NCBI GenBank assembly: GCA_900542495.1
Contig: UQNW01000018.1
Span: 9,718 to 73,717, forward strand
DNA: 64,000 nucleotides
Direction: 5' to 3'
Source: an uncultured Roseburia sp.
GTDB lineage: Bacteria > Bacillota > Clostridia > Lachnospirales > Lachnospiraceae
The translations under genes were made by a program, and so were the position numbers. Under the pieces are notes generated by a model. The model saw nothing but the letters and a program-made list of their open reading frames with translations. It did not search any database and was not told the origin of the DNA. Below are positions 17,481 to 25,109 of this stretch, piece by piece (position 1 is the stretch's first letter; every line of letters starts with the position of its first letter).

Positions 17481-17915
17481 TTAGATACTGAATCCTAAAT
17501 CTGCCATGTGTTCAGCGATCTCGTCCATCTCATCTTCATCGTAAGTATTCTCCTGCCATCTGTCTTTGTCCCAGATCTCCACTCTGCTTAAGACTCCGAC
17601 TAAAACGACATCTTTGGTAAGATTGGCATATTCTCTCAAAACTGGTGGGAGAAGAATTCTTCCCTGCTTGTCCAGTTCACAGGAAGCTGCTCCTGCAAAA
17701 AAGAAACGTGAAAACTTTCTTGCATCCTTGGAAGTCATGGAAATGTTTCGGAATTTTTCTTCAATGTTGTGCCATTCTTCTAATGTATACACAAATAAGC
17801 ATCCATCCAGTCCCTTTGTCACTACAAATTCATCGCCAAGCTGCTCTCTGAATTTGGCTGGAACTATCAGTCTGCCCTTTGGATCAACTGTGTGGTTGTA
17901 TTCTCCCATAAACAT
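17481..17915 (-). CDS. mraZ: Transcriptional regulator MraZ
   Basis: 144 residues from the ATG at 17915: MFMGEYNHTVDPKGRLIVP, with the two SpoVT/AbrB-like DxxGR motifs DPKGRLIVPAKFR and DKQGRILLPPVLREY. MraZ is a ring-forming DNA-binding protein that represses the dcw operon by binding direct repeats upstream of itself. The ATG at 17915 has AGGTGA at good spacing and gives the usual length; an earlier ATG at 18017 would start inside the operator. Four matching 10-bp repeats lie just upstream. Confidence 0.95.
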   Translation of the reverse strand: MFMGEYNHTVDPKGRLIVPAKFREQLGDEFVVTKGLDGCLFVYTLEEWHNIEEKFRNISMTSKDARKFSRFFFAGAASCELDKQGRILLPPVLREYANLTKDVVLVGVLSRVEIWDKDRWQENTYDEDEMDEIAEHMADLGFSI

Positions 17916-17980
17916 GACACAATCACCTGCCTTCATGCGGCAGCTGGTTCCTCTTGATTTTCCATTGCTGTGGTCATTTA

Positions 17981-18020
17981 CCACCACTTTGAACCATTCT
18001 CTACCACTTTCCACCACTTT
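17981..18020 (-). promoter_or_regulatory. MraZ operator: four 10-bp direct repeats
   Basis: Minus strand, exactly four contiguous decamers: AAAGTGGTGG, AAAGTGGTAG, AGAATGGTTC, AAAGTGGTGG. TGG recurs every 10 bp. MraZ of E. coli and mollicutes binds 3-4 direct repeats of this period (TGGG-N6 / AAAGTGK type). The block lies between the promoter and mraZ, so it is the autoregulatory site of the dcw operon. Confidence 0.88.
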
Positions 18021-18027
18021 TAAACAT

Positions 18028-18056
18028 ATATTAGACTATTCTTAAGAAAAAATCAA
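18028..18056 (-). promoter_or_regulatory. dcw operon promoter (P-mraZ)
   Basis: Minus strand TTGATT (18056-18051), 17-bp spacer, TAATAT (18033-18028). Expected start of transcription falls at the first MraZ decamer. Confidence 0.75.
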
Positions 18057-18067
18057 TATTTTGGTAT

Positions 18068-18111
18068 AAAAAAATAATGCCAAACCAGTATTTTTCTGAT
18101 TTGGCATTATT
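18068..18111 (-). terminator. Terminator after the Spo0E-like gene
   Basis: Perfect 12-bp stem (18111-18100 with 18084-18073), 15-nt loop, minus-strand T7 tract (18074-18068). Also separates the dcw promoter from upstream transcription. Confidence 0.8.
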
Positions 18112-18123
18112 TTCCATTCTTCT

Positions 18124-18285
18124 CTACTTATTTTTCTCCGTTTCCTCGATATACTCTTCGATCAGTCTATCAAGCCTAGTACTTTTTTGATAGTAGTTAT
18201 CAAATTTATCCTGACGTAAAAGTGCCTGATCCAGTTCGAACCGAACGGATTCAATTTCCTGCTGTAATTCATTCAACTTTCTCAT
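18124..18285 (-). CDS. Spo0E-like aspartyl-phosphate phosphatase
   Basis: A 53-residue protein: MRKLNELQQEIESVRFELDQ, then STRLDRLIEEYIEE. The pattern of a short helical hairpin with S-x-x-LD-x-LI-x-x-Y is the hallmark of the Spo0E family, which dephosphorylates Spo0A~P and delays sporulation. The start has a strong AAGGAGG and the gene ends at its own terminator. It is immediately upstream of the dcw operon, on the same strand but separately terminated. A Spo0A-box-like TGTCGAA (18451-18445) lies about 160 bp upstream, compatible with feedback control. Function is inferred from the motif. Confidence 0.75.
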   Translation of the reverse strand: MRKLNELQQEIESVRFELDQALLRQDKFDNYYQKSTRLDRLIEEYIEETEKNK

Positions 18286-18444
18286 ATGAATCCTCCTTAT
18301 TTTCTCAATGGAAAATGCAATTTACATATATATTTCTGCTAATTGCCGGAGCGGAGAAATGTTCTTTCCCCTTTTTTATATTCTCCATATTACTATCCGC
18401 AGATTCAAAAATCAAATGAAATAGCTGACGAGTTTTCTCCAAAA

Positions 18445-18451
18445 TTCGACA
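18445..18451 (-). promoter_or_regulatory. Possible Spo0A box upstream of the Spo0E-like gene
   Basis: Exact TGTCGAA on the minus strand, flanked by TGTG and TTTT. A 7-bp match is expected by chance now and then; it is listed because it sits in the 307-bp leader of a Spo0E-like gene. The rest of that leader shows nothing else clear. Confidence 0.3.
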
Positions 18452-18490
18452 CACAAATTCTTTTCTCTCTCCACATGTGCCTGTTTCCTG

Positions 18491-18540
18491 CAAAAACAGC
18501 GCACCCATTTTTCGACTTTTGGTGCGCTGTTTATAAAAAA
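18491..18540 (-). terminator. Intrinsic terminator (likely bidirectional)
   Basis: Perfect 12-bp stem (18532-18521 with 18505-18494) around a 15-nt loop, with minus-strand TTTTTG after it. It ends the gene at 18593-19183. Confidence 0.8.
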
Positions 18541-18592
18541 TTAATATTTTAATTGAGTGTATTCCTATCGTTTTTATATGTTTTCCGTTTTT

Positions 18593-19183
18593 TCAGGAAT
18601 GTTTGATCCGGAATTCGGCTCTTTTTTCCGCTAATAACTGTGTCATGGCTTCCAATGCTTTGTAGTTCACTTCCACGATATGATGAATGTCATCCTCCAC
18701 ATCATGTTTTCTCACAAGGTAGTCATCATGGGATTTCTGGATGAAATCGCAGAGGTTCTTAGCGTTCTTAAACTCGGCATGCTCTGTCTTGTGCGGTTTT
18801 GCGGCGTCTGTTTTGATGTACTTTCTCAGATCACGTTTCAGCTTTTCCTCATACGAGCAGTGATCCTTCAAGCTTCCCGGATAACTCTTATTGTGGGGAT
18901 AAGTGAAGTAATCTGCAAGATAATGGCTGATCTGTCCCAAATCCATGTAATATTTGCGTCCTTTTTTCTTCTCAACAAGCTTCTTTCCTTCTGAAAGACG
19001 CTCGATATGACGTCTGATGTCCGGATATGTGCCCTCTATCTCATGTCTCTTATATAGAAAGGACGGCTTGATGTCCGGCAGAACACTTCCTATATAAAAA
19101 GAAAATTTATGTTTTTTCAAATCTTTGTCTTCGATGTTATTTACGATATAACGCGCCAGTGAAATATGTGATTTTTTTCTCAT
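18593..19183 (-). CDS. Zinc-dependent phospholipase C-like family protein
   Basis: 196 residues starting MRKKSHISLARYIVNNIED. The pattern HISLARYI at the N-terminus, FYIGSVLPDIKPSFL, an internal RRHIERL, GQISHYLADYFTYPHN and SYEEKLKRDL matches the zinc-dependent phospholipase C family common in Clostridia, with His/Asp residues spaced as metal ligands. No signal peptide, so it is probably cytoplasmic; substrate unknown. The ATG at 19183 has GGAGG eight bases upstream and is preferred over 19198. Monocistronic, with a terminator behind it. Confidence 0.7.
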   Translation of the reverse strand: MRKKSHISLARYIVNNIEDKDLKKHKFSFYIGSVLPDIKPSFLYKRHEIEGTYPDIRRHIERLSEGKKLVEKKKGRKYYMDLGQISHYLADYFTYPHNKSYPGSLKDHCSYEEKLKRDLRKYIKTDAAKPHKTEHAEFKNAKNLCDFIQKSHDDYLVRKHDVEDDIHHIVEVNYKALEAMTQLLAEKRAEFRIKHS

Positions 19184-19425
19184 AAGTACCGCCTCCATAA
19201 AGGAATCTCTTTGTTTTTCTAACTCTCATACTACATCTATGAAACCAAAGAAACAAGAGTCTCTTTGTAAACTTTTTGTGTAATTTCTGTGTTCATATAC
19301 ACACGTACCTGAGCCGAAAAGTACTCAGCTAATGTCTGTACAATAGCTTTTCTTCTGAAATACGCGCCTTATGCAAATTATTTTGCACAGGACGCGCACT
19401 TCATTTTACCACATATTCACTTTAC

Positions 19426-19758
19426 TTACTCGTACTTGCAGTTACATTCAAAGCTTGCACATTCTGTCTCGCCGCACGTACATGCTCCGGCACCGGAAAT
19501 ACCGATATGATCTGCATGACATTTTTCGTTTTCATTGAAACGGCAGTGTGTTGCTTCACATGCAACGTCGATTTCCTTGGAAACATCTTTTAATGCGTTA
19601 CATGCTGCGCCGTTGCTGCCACGCTCCTTGAAGCTGCCGCAACAGGTGCTGCCGGATTCTGTTGCCTCGCGTCCTTCCACCTGAATATCGCCTTTGCAGC
19701 AACAGCCGTCCTGGTTGTTGAAGCTGCATCCTTTTACTGAACAATCCAAATACGTCAT
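19426..19758 (-). CDS. Cysteine-rich DUF1540 protein
   Basis: 110 residues starting MTYLDCSVKGCSFN. Two DUF1540 units are visible: residues ~3-45 (CSVKGCSFNNQDGCCCKGDI...CCGSF) and ~67-106 (ACEATHCRFNENEKCHADHI...CTCGETECASFEC). The regularly spaced cysteines suggest metal binding. Function unknown; common in spore-forming Clostridia. The ATG at 19758 follows AAGGAG; an ATG at 19782 lies before that site. Upstream is a 220-bp inverted-repeat element whose end almost touches the gene. Confidence 0.8.
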   Translation of the reverse strand: MTYLDCSVKGCSFNNQDGCCCKGDIQVEGREATESGSTCCGSFKERGSNGAACNALKDVSKEIDVACEATHCRFNENEKCHADHIGISGAGACTCGETECASFECNCKYE

Positions 19759-19789
19759 ACTTTTTTGCTCCTTTTCATTCAAATCTGTC

Positions 19790-20011
19790 AGACAATTGCG
19801 AAACTCGTCATAGTCTTCTTAAATTGTTCAAAATTAACAAAAACATTCAAGGCACGCTTTCGCTATGTGTCACTCGCAACGGTACTAAGAAGCCATGCAC
19901 AACTTACAGTTGTACCTGCCTTCTAAGAACCGGCGGTTCCCCAATGTCTTTCATGTCTTTTGTCAATTTCTCACAATTCAACTTAGGTTTTCATGAGTTT
20001 CGCAATTGTCT
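19790..20011. repeat. MITE-like element bounded by 17-bp inverted repeats
   Basis: AGACAATTGCGAAACTC (19790-19806) is the exact reverse complement of GAGTTTCGCAATTGTCT (19995-20011). Between them, about 190 bp contain an imperfect 14-bp stem (GGTTCTTAGAAGGC / GGCTTCTTAGTACC, minus strand) with an inner CAACT-GTA-AGTTG hairpin. No gene longer than 16 codons with a start is evident inside. A related arm occurs at 33743-33765. Confidence 0.65.
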
Positions 20012-20049
20012 TAGATTAGTATGGCGATTTTTGAAAAAAATATACAAAA

Positions 20050-20085
20050 GAGCATATGCCATAATTTTCTGACATATGCCCTTCT
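20050..20085 (-). terminator. thrS terminator
   Basis: GCATATG inverted repeat (20073-20079 with 20052-20058) followed on the minus strand by a T-rich stretch TTTTGTATATTTTTTT. Confidence 0.6.
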
Positions 20086-20103
20086 TTCAATTTTTATTCA
20101 TTT

Positions 20104-21888
20104 TTATTTTAATGCGGCAGGATTGATCTTCTTTGTTGCGATCTCATCCTTTAACATTGCAAGGAACTCTTCTTTTGGAACGGTTGTGGTAGCCTGCTCA
20201 CCGTGAAGTCTGTAGCTTACCGTTCCGTCTTTTACTTCGTTCTTTCCAAGAATGATGAGGTAAGGAACTTTCTCTACCTGTGCAGCTCTTACACGATAGC
20301 CAAGTTTCTCGGCACGCTCGTCGATCTCCACACGGATACCGTTCTCATCCAGATAGCTGAGAAGTTCATGTGAGTATGCATTCAACTCTTCATCCTCATT
20401 TTTAACCGGAATGATTCTTGCCTGAACCGGTGCTAACCAGAGTGGCAGATTTCCTTTTGTTTCCTCTAAGATATAAGCCATGAAACGGTCAAGGGAACCA
20501 AGGATTGCTCTGTGTAAAACAACCGGTGTTTTCTTTGTGCCATCTTTGTCAATGTATGTCAGATTGAATTTTTCTGGTAAGCAGAAGTCAAGCTGGCAGG
20601 TGGAAAGTGTGTATTCATTTCCGATTGCCGGTTTTACATTTACATCAAGTTTTGGTCCATAGAATGCAGCCTCACCGATTTCCTCTGTGTAATCGATTCC
20701 AAGGTCATCCAATACTTTTCTCAAAGCGTCCTCAGCTGTATTCCACATCTCATCATCATCATGGTATTTTACTTTATCAGCAGGATCTCTTAAAGAGAGT
20801 ACACAACGGTAATCTGTGATATTAAAATCTTTGTAAGTATCAAAGATCAGATCTACAACCTGTGAAAACTCTGACTCGATCTGCTCCGGTGTTACGAATA
20901 AATGCGCATCATTCTGGCAAAAATGACGTCCTCTCTCGATACCTTTTAATGTACCGCTGGCTTCAAAACGGAAGTCATGCGCGATCTCACCGATACGGAT
21001 TGGAAGATCTTTATAAGAGTGCATTCTGTTTGCATAAATCATCATATGATGCGGGCAGTTCATTGGGCGGAGAACGAAGGATTCTCCCTCCACTTCCATT
21101 GCAGGGAACATGTTATCTTTGTAATGATCCCAGTGTCCGGATGTTTTGTACAGGTTGACAGTACCAACACAAGGTGTCATAACATGAAGATATCCAAGCT
21201 TTCTCTCTTTTGCTTTGATATAGTTTTCAAGTTCCTGCCATACCGTGTATCCCTTTGGAAGGAACATTGGAAGTCCACGTCCAACGAGATCATCTGACAT
21301 GAAAAGATTCATTTCTTTACCGATTTTTCTGTGGTCACGGTCTTTTGCTTCCTCAAGAAGTTTTAAGTGCTCCTCTAACTCTTCCGGTGTTGGGAAACAT
21401 ACACCGTAGATACGCTGCATAACATGATTGTTAGCGTCACCTTTCCAGTATACGCCAGAGTATTTTACAAGTTTGAAGTTCTTGCATAACTTTGTATTGT
21501 CTACGTGAGGTCCACGGCAAAGATCAGTGAAATCTCCCTGGTCATAAACAGAGATATTGCCGTCTTCCAAACCTTCGATCAGATCCAGCTTGTATGGATC
21601 ATCTTTGAACATTTCCATTGCTTCTGCTTTGGAAATCTCACGTCTGTAAATCTTTTTGCCTTCTTTGCAGACTTTCTTCATCTCTTTTTCGATTGCTGCG
21701 ATCGCTTCGTCATTGATGATATCATCGCCAAGGTCGATATCATAATAGAAACCTTCTTTTACAACAGGTCCTACCCAGAACTTTGCCTGTGGGTATAAGT
21801 GTTTTACTGCCTGTGCCATCACATGTGCGCAGGAATGGTTTAATGTGTTCAGTCTCTCGTCCGCTTTAAAATCTACCATTTTCTTCAT
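20104..21888 (-). CDS. thrS: Threonyl-tRNA synthetase lacking the N-terminal TGS domain
   Basis: 594 residues. It begins directly with the N2 editing domain (LNHSCAHVMAQAVKHLYP, HxxxH zinc/editing site; later YWKGDANN), so the ~60-residue TGS domain of the usual ~640-residue enzyme is missing. The class II catalytic core has motif 2 region (FRFEASGTLKGIERGRHFCQNDAH) and motif 3 (VVLHRAILGSLDRFMAYILEE), with the zinc ligands CP/H of VLRPMNCPHHMMIY. The C-terminal anticodon-binding domain follows (WLAPVQARIIPV...). It charges tRNA-Thr. Upstream is a T-box leader. Confidence 0.95.
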   Translation of the reverse strand: MKKMVDFKADERLNTLNHSCAHVMAQAVKHLYPQAKFWVGPVVKEGFYYDIDLGDDIINDEAIAAIEKEMKKVCKEGKKIYRREISKAEAMEMFKDDPYKLDLIEGLEDGNISVYDQGDFTDLCRGPHVDNTKLCKNFKLVKYSGVYWKGDANNHVMQRIYGVCFPTPEELEEHLKLLEEAKDRDHRKIGKEMNLFMSDDLVGRGLPMFLPKGYTVWQELENYIKAKERKLGYLHVMTPCVGTVNLYKTSGHWDHYKDNMFPAMEVEGESFVLRPMNCPHHMMIYANRMHSYKDLPIRIGEIAHDFRFEASGTLKGIERGRHFCQNDAHLFVTPEQIESEFSQVVDLIFDTYKDFNITDYRCVLSLRDPADKVKYHDDDEMWNTAEDALRKVLDDLGIDYTEEIGEAAFYGPKLDVNVKPAIGNEYTLSTCQLDFCLPEKFNLTYIDKDGTKKTPVVLHRAILGSLDRFMAYILEETKGNLPLWLAPVQARIIPVKNEDEELNAYSHELLSYLDENGIRVEIDERAEKLGYRVRAAQVEKVPYLIILGKNEVKDGTVSYRLHGEQATTTVPKEEFLAMLKDEIATKKINPAALK

Positions 21889-21949
21889 TTCCTTTCGCTA
21901 TATAAAAATAAGTTTCTGTAGGAAGTATCTCCGATTCTCTGTACAACAT

Positions 21950-22225
21950 AAAAAATCCCTGATACTGCATTCCTACAATATCAGGGACGATATACTTATC
22001 GTGGTTCCACCCATCTTCATCTCTCCGTCTTACCAGACATCAATCTTCTTACTGCCTGTCCATTCCAGAGAAATCTCATTCTTGATTGTAACGGTATCAC
22101 CGGACCGGATTGGGGTCACTCAGAGTTGGTCTTCACATAATTCTTAGCCGGAACGCTCACACCAAACGCCTTCCTCTCTGGGACTTTTGCTTATGCTACT
22201 CTTCTCTTCATCGTTTTGACTAGGG
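21950..22225 (-). promoter_or_regulatory. T-box leader of thrS, specifier ACC (Thr)
   Basis: Minus strand: stem I with an AGAGAG element, a specifier-loop context GAAG-ACC-AACTCTGAG with ACC at 22130-22128, the T-box GGTGGAACCACG (22011-22000) and a terminator (TCCCTGATA / TATCAGGGA, 21987-21956) with T6 at 21955-21950. Uncharged tRNA-Thr is expected to stabilise the antiterminator. Confidence 0.9.
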
Positions 22226-22284
22226 TCATTCTATACCCTTTTCTTCTATCTGTAAAGTATTTTTTACAATTCCGGTATGACGGA

Positions 22285-22785
22285 CTATCTTCCGCAGCAG
22301 TATTTGTACTTTTTACCGCTTCCGCATGGGCATGGATCGTTACGTCCGACTTTTTTGCCTACATGAACAGTGCCGGATTTCTTCTGCTCTAAGAATAAAG
22401 TTTTTCTCTTCTCATCATCGAAAATCTCTTTCCACTGTGGTAATTCATATAACCAGTCTGCTTTTGCATCAACCATGTTTTTGTATAATTTTTCTTTATC
22501 AAAAGCAAGGCTTACTATTGTATCTTCTTCCATGGTGTCGATTGGATTAGCCTCAACTAAGCTGTCGTTGATTCCGTCTAAGAATCCTGTCATCTCCATA
22601 ACGCTGAGATTGTACTTCTCTGCGAGCTCTTTTACAGTTCCTTCTACTTTCTCATCCGGATTTGTTAAAAGCTGCTCGTATACACCCTTCTCTAAAAGGA
22701 AGTATCTCTGCCAGAATCTCTGTAATTCACCTCTATCTGCTTTCTCATTATAGGCAACTTTCTGCCACTGTTCCAATAATGCCAT
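22285..22785 (-). CDS. SEC-C metal-binding motif protein
   Basis: 166 residues. The body is a helical domain of unknown function (MALLEQWQKVAYNEKADRGE onward). The C-terminus DPCPCGSGKKYKYCCGR is a complete SEC-C zinc motif like that at the end of SecA. In SecA it binds zinc and SecB or ribosomes; in stand-alone proteins the role is unknown. GAGG lies upstream of the ATG. Adjacent to the thrS leader but probably separately transcribed. Confidence 0.8.
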   Translation of the reverse strand: MALLEQWQKVAYNEKADRGELQRFWQRYFLLEKGVYEQLLTNPDEKVEGTVKELAEKYNLSVMEMTGFLDGINDSLVEANPIDTMEEDTIVSLAFDKEKLYKNMVDAKADWLYELPQWKEIFDDEKRKTLFLEQKKSGTVHVGKKVGRNDPCPCGSGKKYKYCCGR

Positions 22786-22985
22786 GTTACATTCCTCGAT
22801 TTCTAATTATAGTATATTTGCATCATGCATAGATGCATTTGTTATTATAGCAAATATTGATGGGATTTTCAAAGGATTTTTTTTGTGGGGAATAGCAAGT
22901 ATTTTTAATACTAGAATACCAGACAACCGAAAGCTACCAAATCTTTGCCACAATGTCAAGCGGTAAATTTAAAATGAGCATAAAA

Positions 22986-23015
22986 ATAGCTCTTCTCTGA
23001 AATGAGAAGAGCTAT
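22986..23015. terminator. Bidirectional terminator after the LysR gene
   Basis: Perfect 12-bp stem ATAGCTCTTCTC / GAGAAGAGCTAT with a 6-nt loop; A/T runs on both sides. Confidence 0.75.
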
Positions 23016-23023
23016 AAAAAGCA

Positions 23024-23917
23024 TTATATTACTTTACCCATTTTTTCTTTCATGAGCGTAATAAAACAGTTCATCTGGGGTGTAACCCATTTGTTTTTGT
23101 GATACACCAGCTGACTCCACATCTGAATACGACAGTCCTCAACATCTACGGTTTGCATTTTCCCGGATAGGAGATAAGGACGAACCACATATTGCGGAAG
23201 GAAAGACAAGCAGTTGCCATGAAGCAGTATTCTGACGAGGATGTCCGTGTTACCGGTTTCCAGAAAAGGGTGTATTTCCAGCTTTTTTTCCGCCAGAAGC
23301 TGCTCCAGATCATAGCGGTAACTGACACTTTTTTCCGTTAGCACAAAGGGTTCGCGCACCACTTCCGCTAAAGATACTTTTTTCTTGCGACAAATCATAT
23401 GATCGTGGGAAGCAACAAATAGGATGGGTTCCTGCTGTTCCAACAGCTTGACCCAATCTGCAAAATCTGTTTTCTTGTCCAGAAAGAATAAAAGATCCAC
23501 ATCATTCTGTCGAACCATATCGAACAGTTCATGAATCAAACCTGTGTGGATGCTGACCATTACATCCGGATAACGATGGTGGTATTCCATCAGAACGGGC
23601 GTAAGAACGCTCAGCAGAAGAGATTCCGCCGTACCGATTCGTAAACGTCCTGAAGGATTTTCTGGTTCACGAAGAAAATCTTTTGCGTTTTGTTCAGCCT
23701 TTAATATCTCTATGGCATAGGGGATAAACTGTTCTCCACGCTCGGTCATCCGAACTCGTTTCCCAATTCGCTCAAAAAGCTGGATCCCCAGTGCTTGCTC
23801 CAGCTGGTGAATCTGAACTGTGACAGTAGCCTGAGAATAACCTAGTTGCTCCGCCGCTTTTGTAAAATTCTGCAATTCTGCCACCCTTAGAAAGGTGGAA
23901 AACAATCTTAGATCCAT
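23024..23917 (-). CDS. LysR-family transcriptional regulator
   Basis: 297 residues. N-terminal winged helix-turn-helix (LRLFSTFLRVAELQNFTKAA, YSQATVTVQIHQLEQALG) followed by a periplasmic-binding-like effector domain from ~residue 90 (GRLRIGTAESLLLSVL). It is divergent from the hydroxyacid dehydrogenase gene with a 125-bp shared promoter region, so it probably controls that gene and the transporter; the inducer is unknown. GGAGA lies upstream of the ATG. Confidence 0.88.
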   Translation of the reverse strand: MDLRLFSTFLRVAELQNFTKAAEQLGYSQATVTVQIHQLEQALGIQLFERIGKRVRMTERGEQFIPYAIEILKAEQNAKDFLREPENPSGRLRIGTAESLLLSVLTPVLMEYHHRYPDVMVSIHTGLIHELFDMVRQNDVDLLFFLDKKTDFADWVKLLEQQEPILFVASHDHMICRKKKVSLAEVVREPFVLTEKSVSYRYDLEQLLAEKKLEIHPFLETGNTDILVRILLHGNCLSFLPQYVVRPYLLSGKMQTVDVEDCRIQMWSQLVYHKNKWVTPQMNCFITLMKEKMGKVI

Positions 23918-24042
23918 GTTTCTCCATTAATTAAAAAATATAATTACAATAATAAAAATTATTTGTTTCCTTAATCATCAATCCTATGATACACTATTAA
24001 AGCAGGAAATTCAACTGTACATCTTCGAATTAGGAGGATTTT

Positions 24043-25005
24043 ATGGCTATTGGAAGAAGCAAAGTTGTCATTATCGGTGCTGGCAATGTAGGTACTGCTC
24101 TGGCTCATCATCTTGTAATCTGCAACACCTGCAACAATCTAGTGCTAATCAACAGAAATGCAGAAAAAGCGTGGGCAGAAGTCACCGACTTGAATCACTC
24201 TGTGGGATATTACGATAGTAATATCCAAATCAGTGTAGGAACATATTCGGACTGTATTGATGCAGATATTGTTGTATTGGCTGTGGGCGTCCCCTATACA
24301 GAGGGCATGACTCGGCTGGACATGTTGGAAAACGCTGCTACTGTTGTAGCTTCCATCACCAGAGCAGTTATGGATAGCGGCTTTCATGGAATCTTTCTGG
24401 TCATCACAAATCCTGTGGACGCTATGACCTATCTGGTCAAAAGTATCTCCGGTCTGCCGGACTCAAAGGTTATGGGAACAGGAACCGCCTTGGATTCTGC
24501 ACGCCTGCGTTATTTTTTGGCTGACCTGATTGGTGTTGATGCCCGCAGCCTGGAGGCCATGTGCATGGGAGAACATGGAGATTCACAAATGATTCCCTGG
24601 AGCCAAGTAACAGTCGGCGCAAAGCGTATTATAGATATCCTGCGAGATAGCCCGGAGAGGTTTCGTTATGTGGAGTTGGATTCAATTAGAAAAGAAATTG
24701 CCAAAATTGCTTATCAGATTGTAAAACAGAAAGGCGCTACTAATTATGGTATTGCTGCTGTTGCAGCACGAATGATCAAGGCTATCATACAGGATGAAAA
24801 CATTGTTATGCCCCTGTCTGTCATGCCGCATGGGGAATATGGACTCTCCGACCTCTATTTAGGTATTCCCGCTGTTCTGAATGGGTCTGGTATTCGAGAG
24901 TTGGTAGAGTATCACCTGACAAATCAGGAACATCAGGCGTTGCTTGCGTCTGCTGCCGTTTTACAAGAGGCAAACCAGAAGGTGCAACAACTGGTTAAGT
25001 GGTAG
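24043..25005 (+). CDS. L-2-hydroxyisocaproate dehydrogenase-like (LDH/MDH superfamily)
   Basis: 320 residues. NAD(P)-binding GAGNVG (12-17); substrate Arg in MTRLDML (R91), Arg154 in ALDSARLR, catalytic His178 in GEHGDS. The stretches DSGFHGIFLVITNPVD and KVMGTGTALDSARL resemble L-HicDH of lactobacilli more than ordinary L-LDH, and the specificity loop PYTEGMTR lacks the QKPGETR of lactate dehydrogenases. At the end of beta-2 the usual Asp is replaced by Asn-Arg (LINRN), which could favour NADPH. It would reduce 2-oxo acids from amino acids to L-2-hydroxy acids. Strong AGGAGG. Neighbours are an aminotransferase remnant and an amino-acid symporter. Confidence 0.8.
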   Translation: MAIGRSKVVIIGAGNVGTALAHHLVICNTCNNLVLINRNAEKAWAEVTDLNHSVGYYDSNIQISVGTYSDCIDADIVVLAVGVPYTEGMTRLDMLENAATVVASITRAVMDSGFHGIFLVITNPVDAMTYLVKSISGLPDSKVMGTGTALDSARLRYFLADLIGVDARSLEAMCMGEHGDSQMIPWSQVTVGAKRIIDILRDSPERFRYVELDSIRKEIAKIAYQIVKQKGATNYGIAAVAARMIKAIIQDENIVMPLSVMPHGEYGLSDLYLGIPAVLNGSGIRELVEYHLTNQEHQALLASAAVLQEANQKVQQLVKW

Positions 25006-25109
25006 TAATTTTTTTCTGTCAACTATAATATGTGCGAATCTTTTAAAGTGTTCATAAGCAGAACAGAAGAAGCGACATAAGAAGCAACATTTAATAGGGA
25101 GAAAACAAG

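Noticed and set aside
17915..18017. Longer MraZ starting at 18017.
   Set aside because: It would translate through the MraZ operator; ATG 17915 has a ribosome binding site and gives the family length.
18305..18508. 67-codon minus-strand frame upstream of the Spo0E-like gene.
   Set aside because: It begins inside the terminator hairpin at 18491-18540, has no ribosome binding site and shows no recognisable motif.
23918..24042. Specific LysR binding site (T-N11-A) in the divergent region.
   Set aside because: The region is so AT-rich that several matches occur; none is supported by a clear palindrome.
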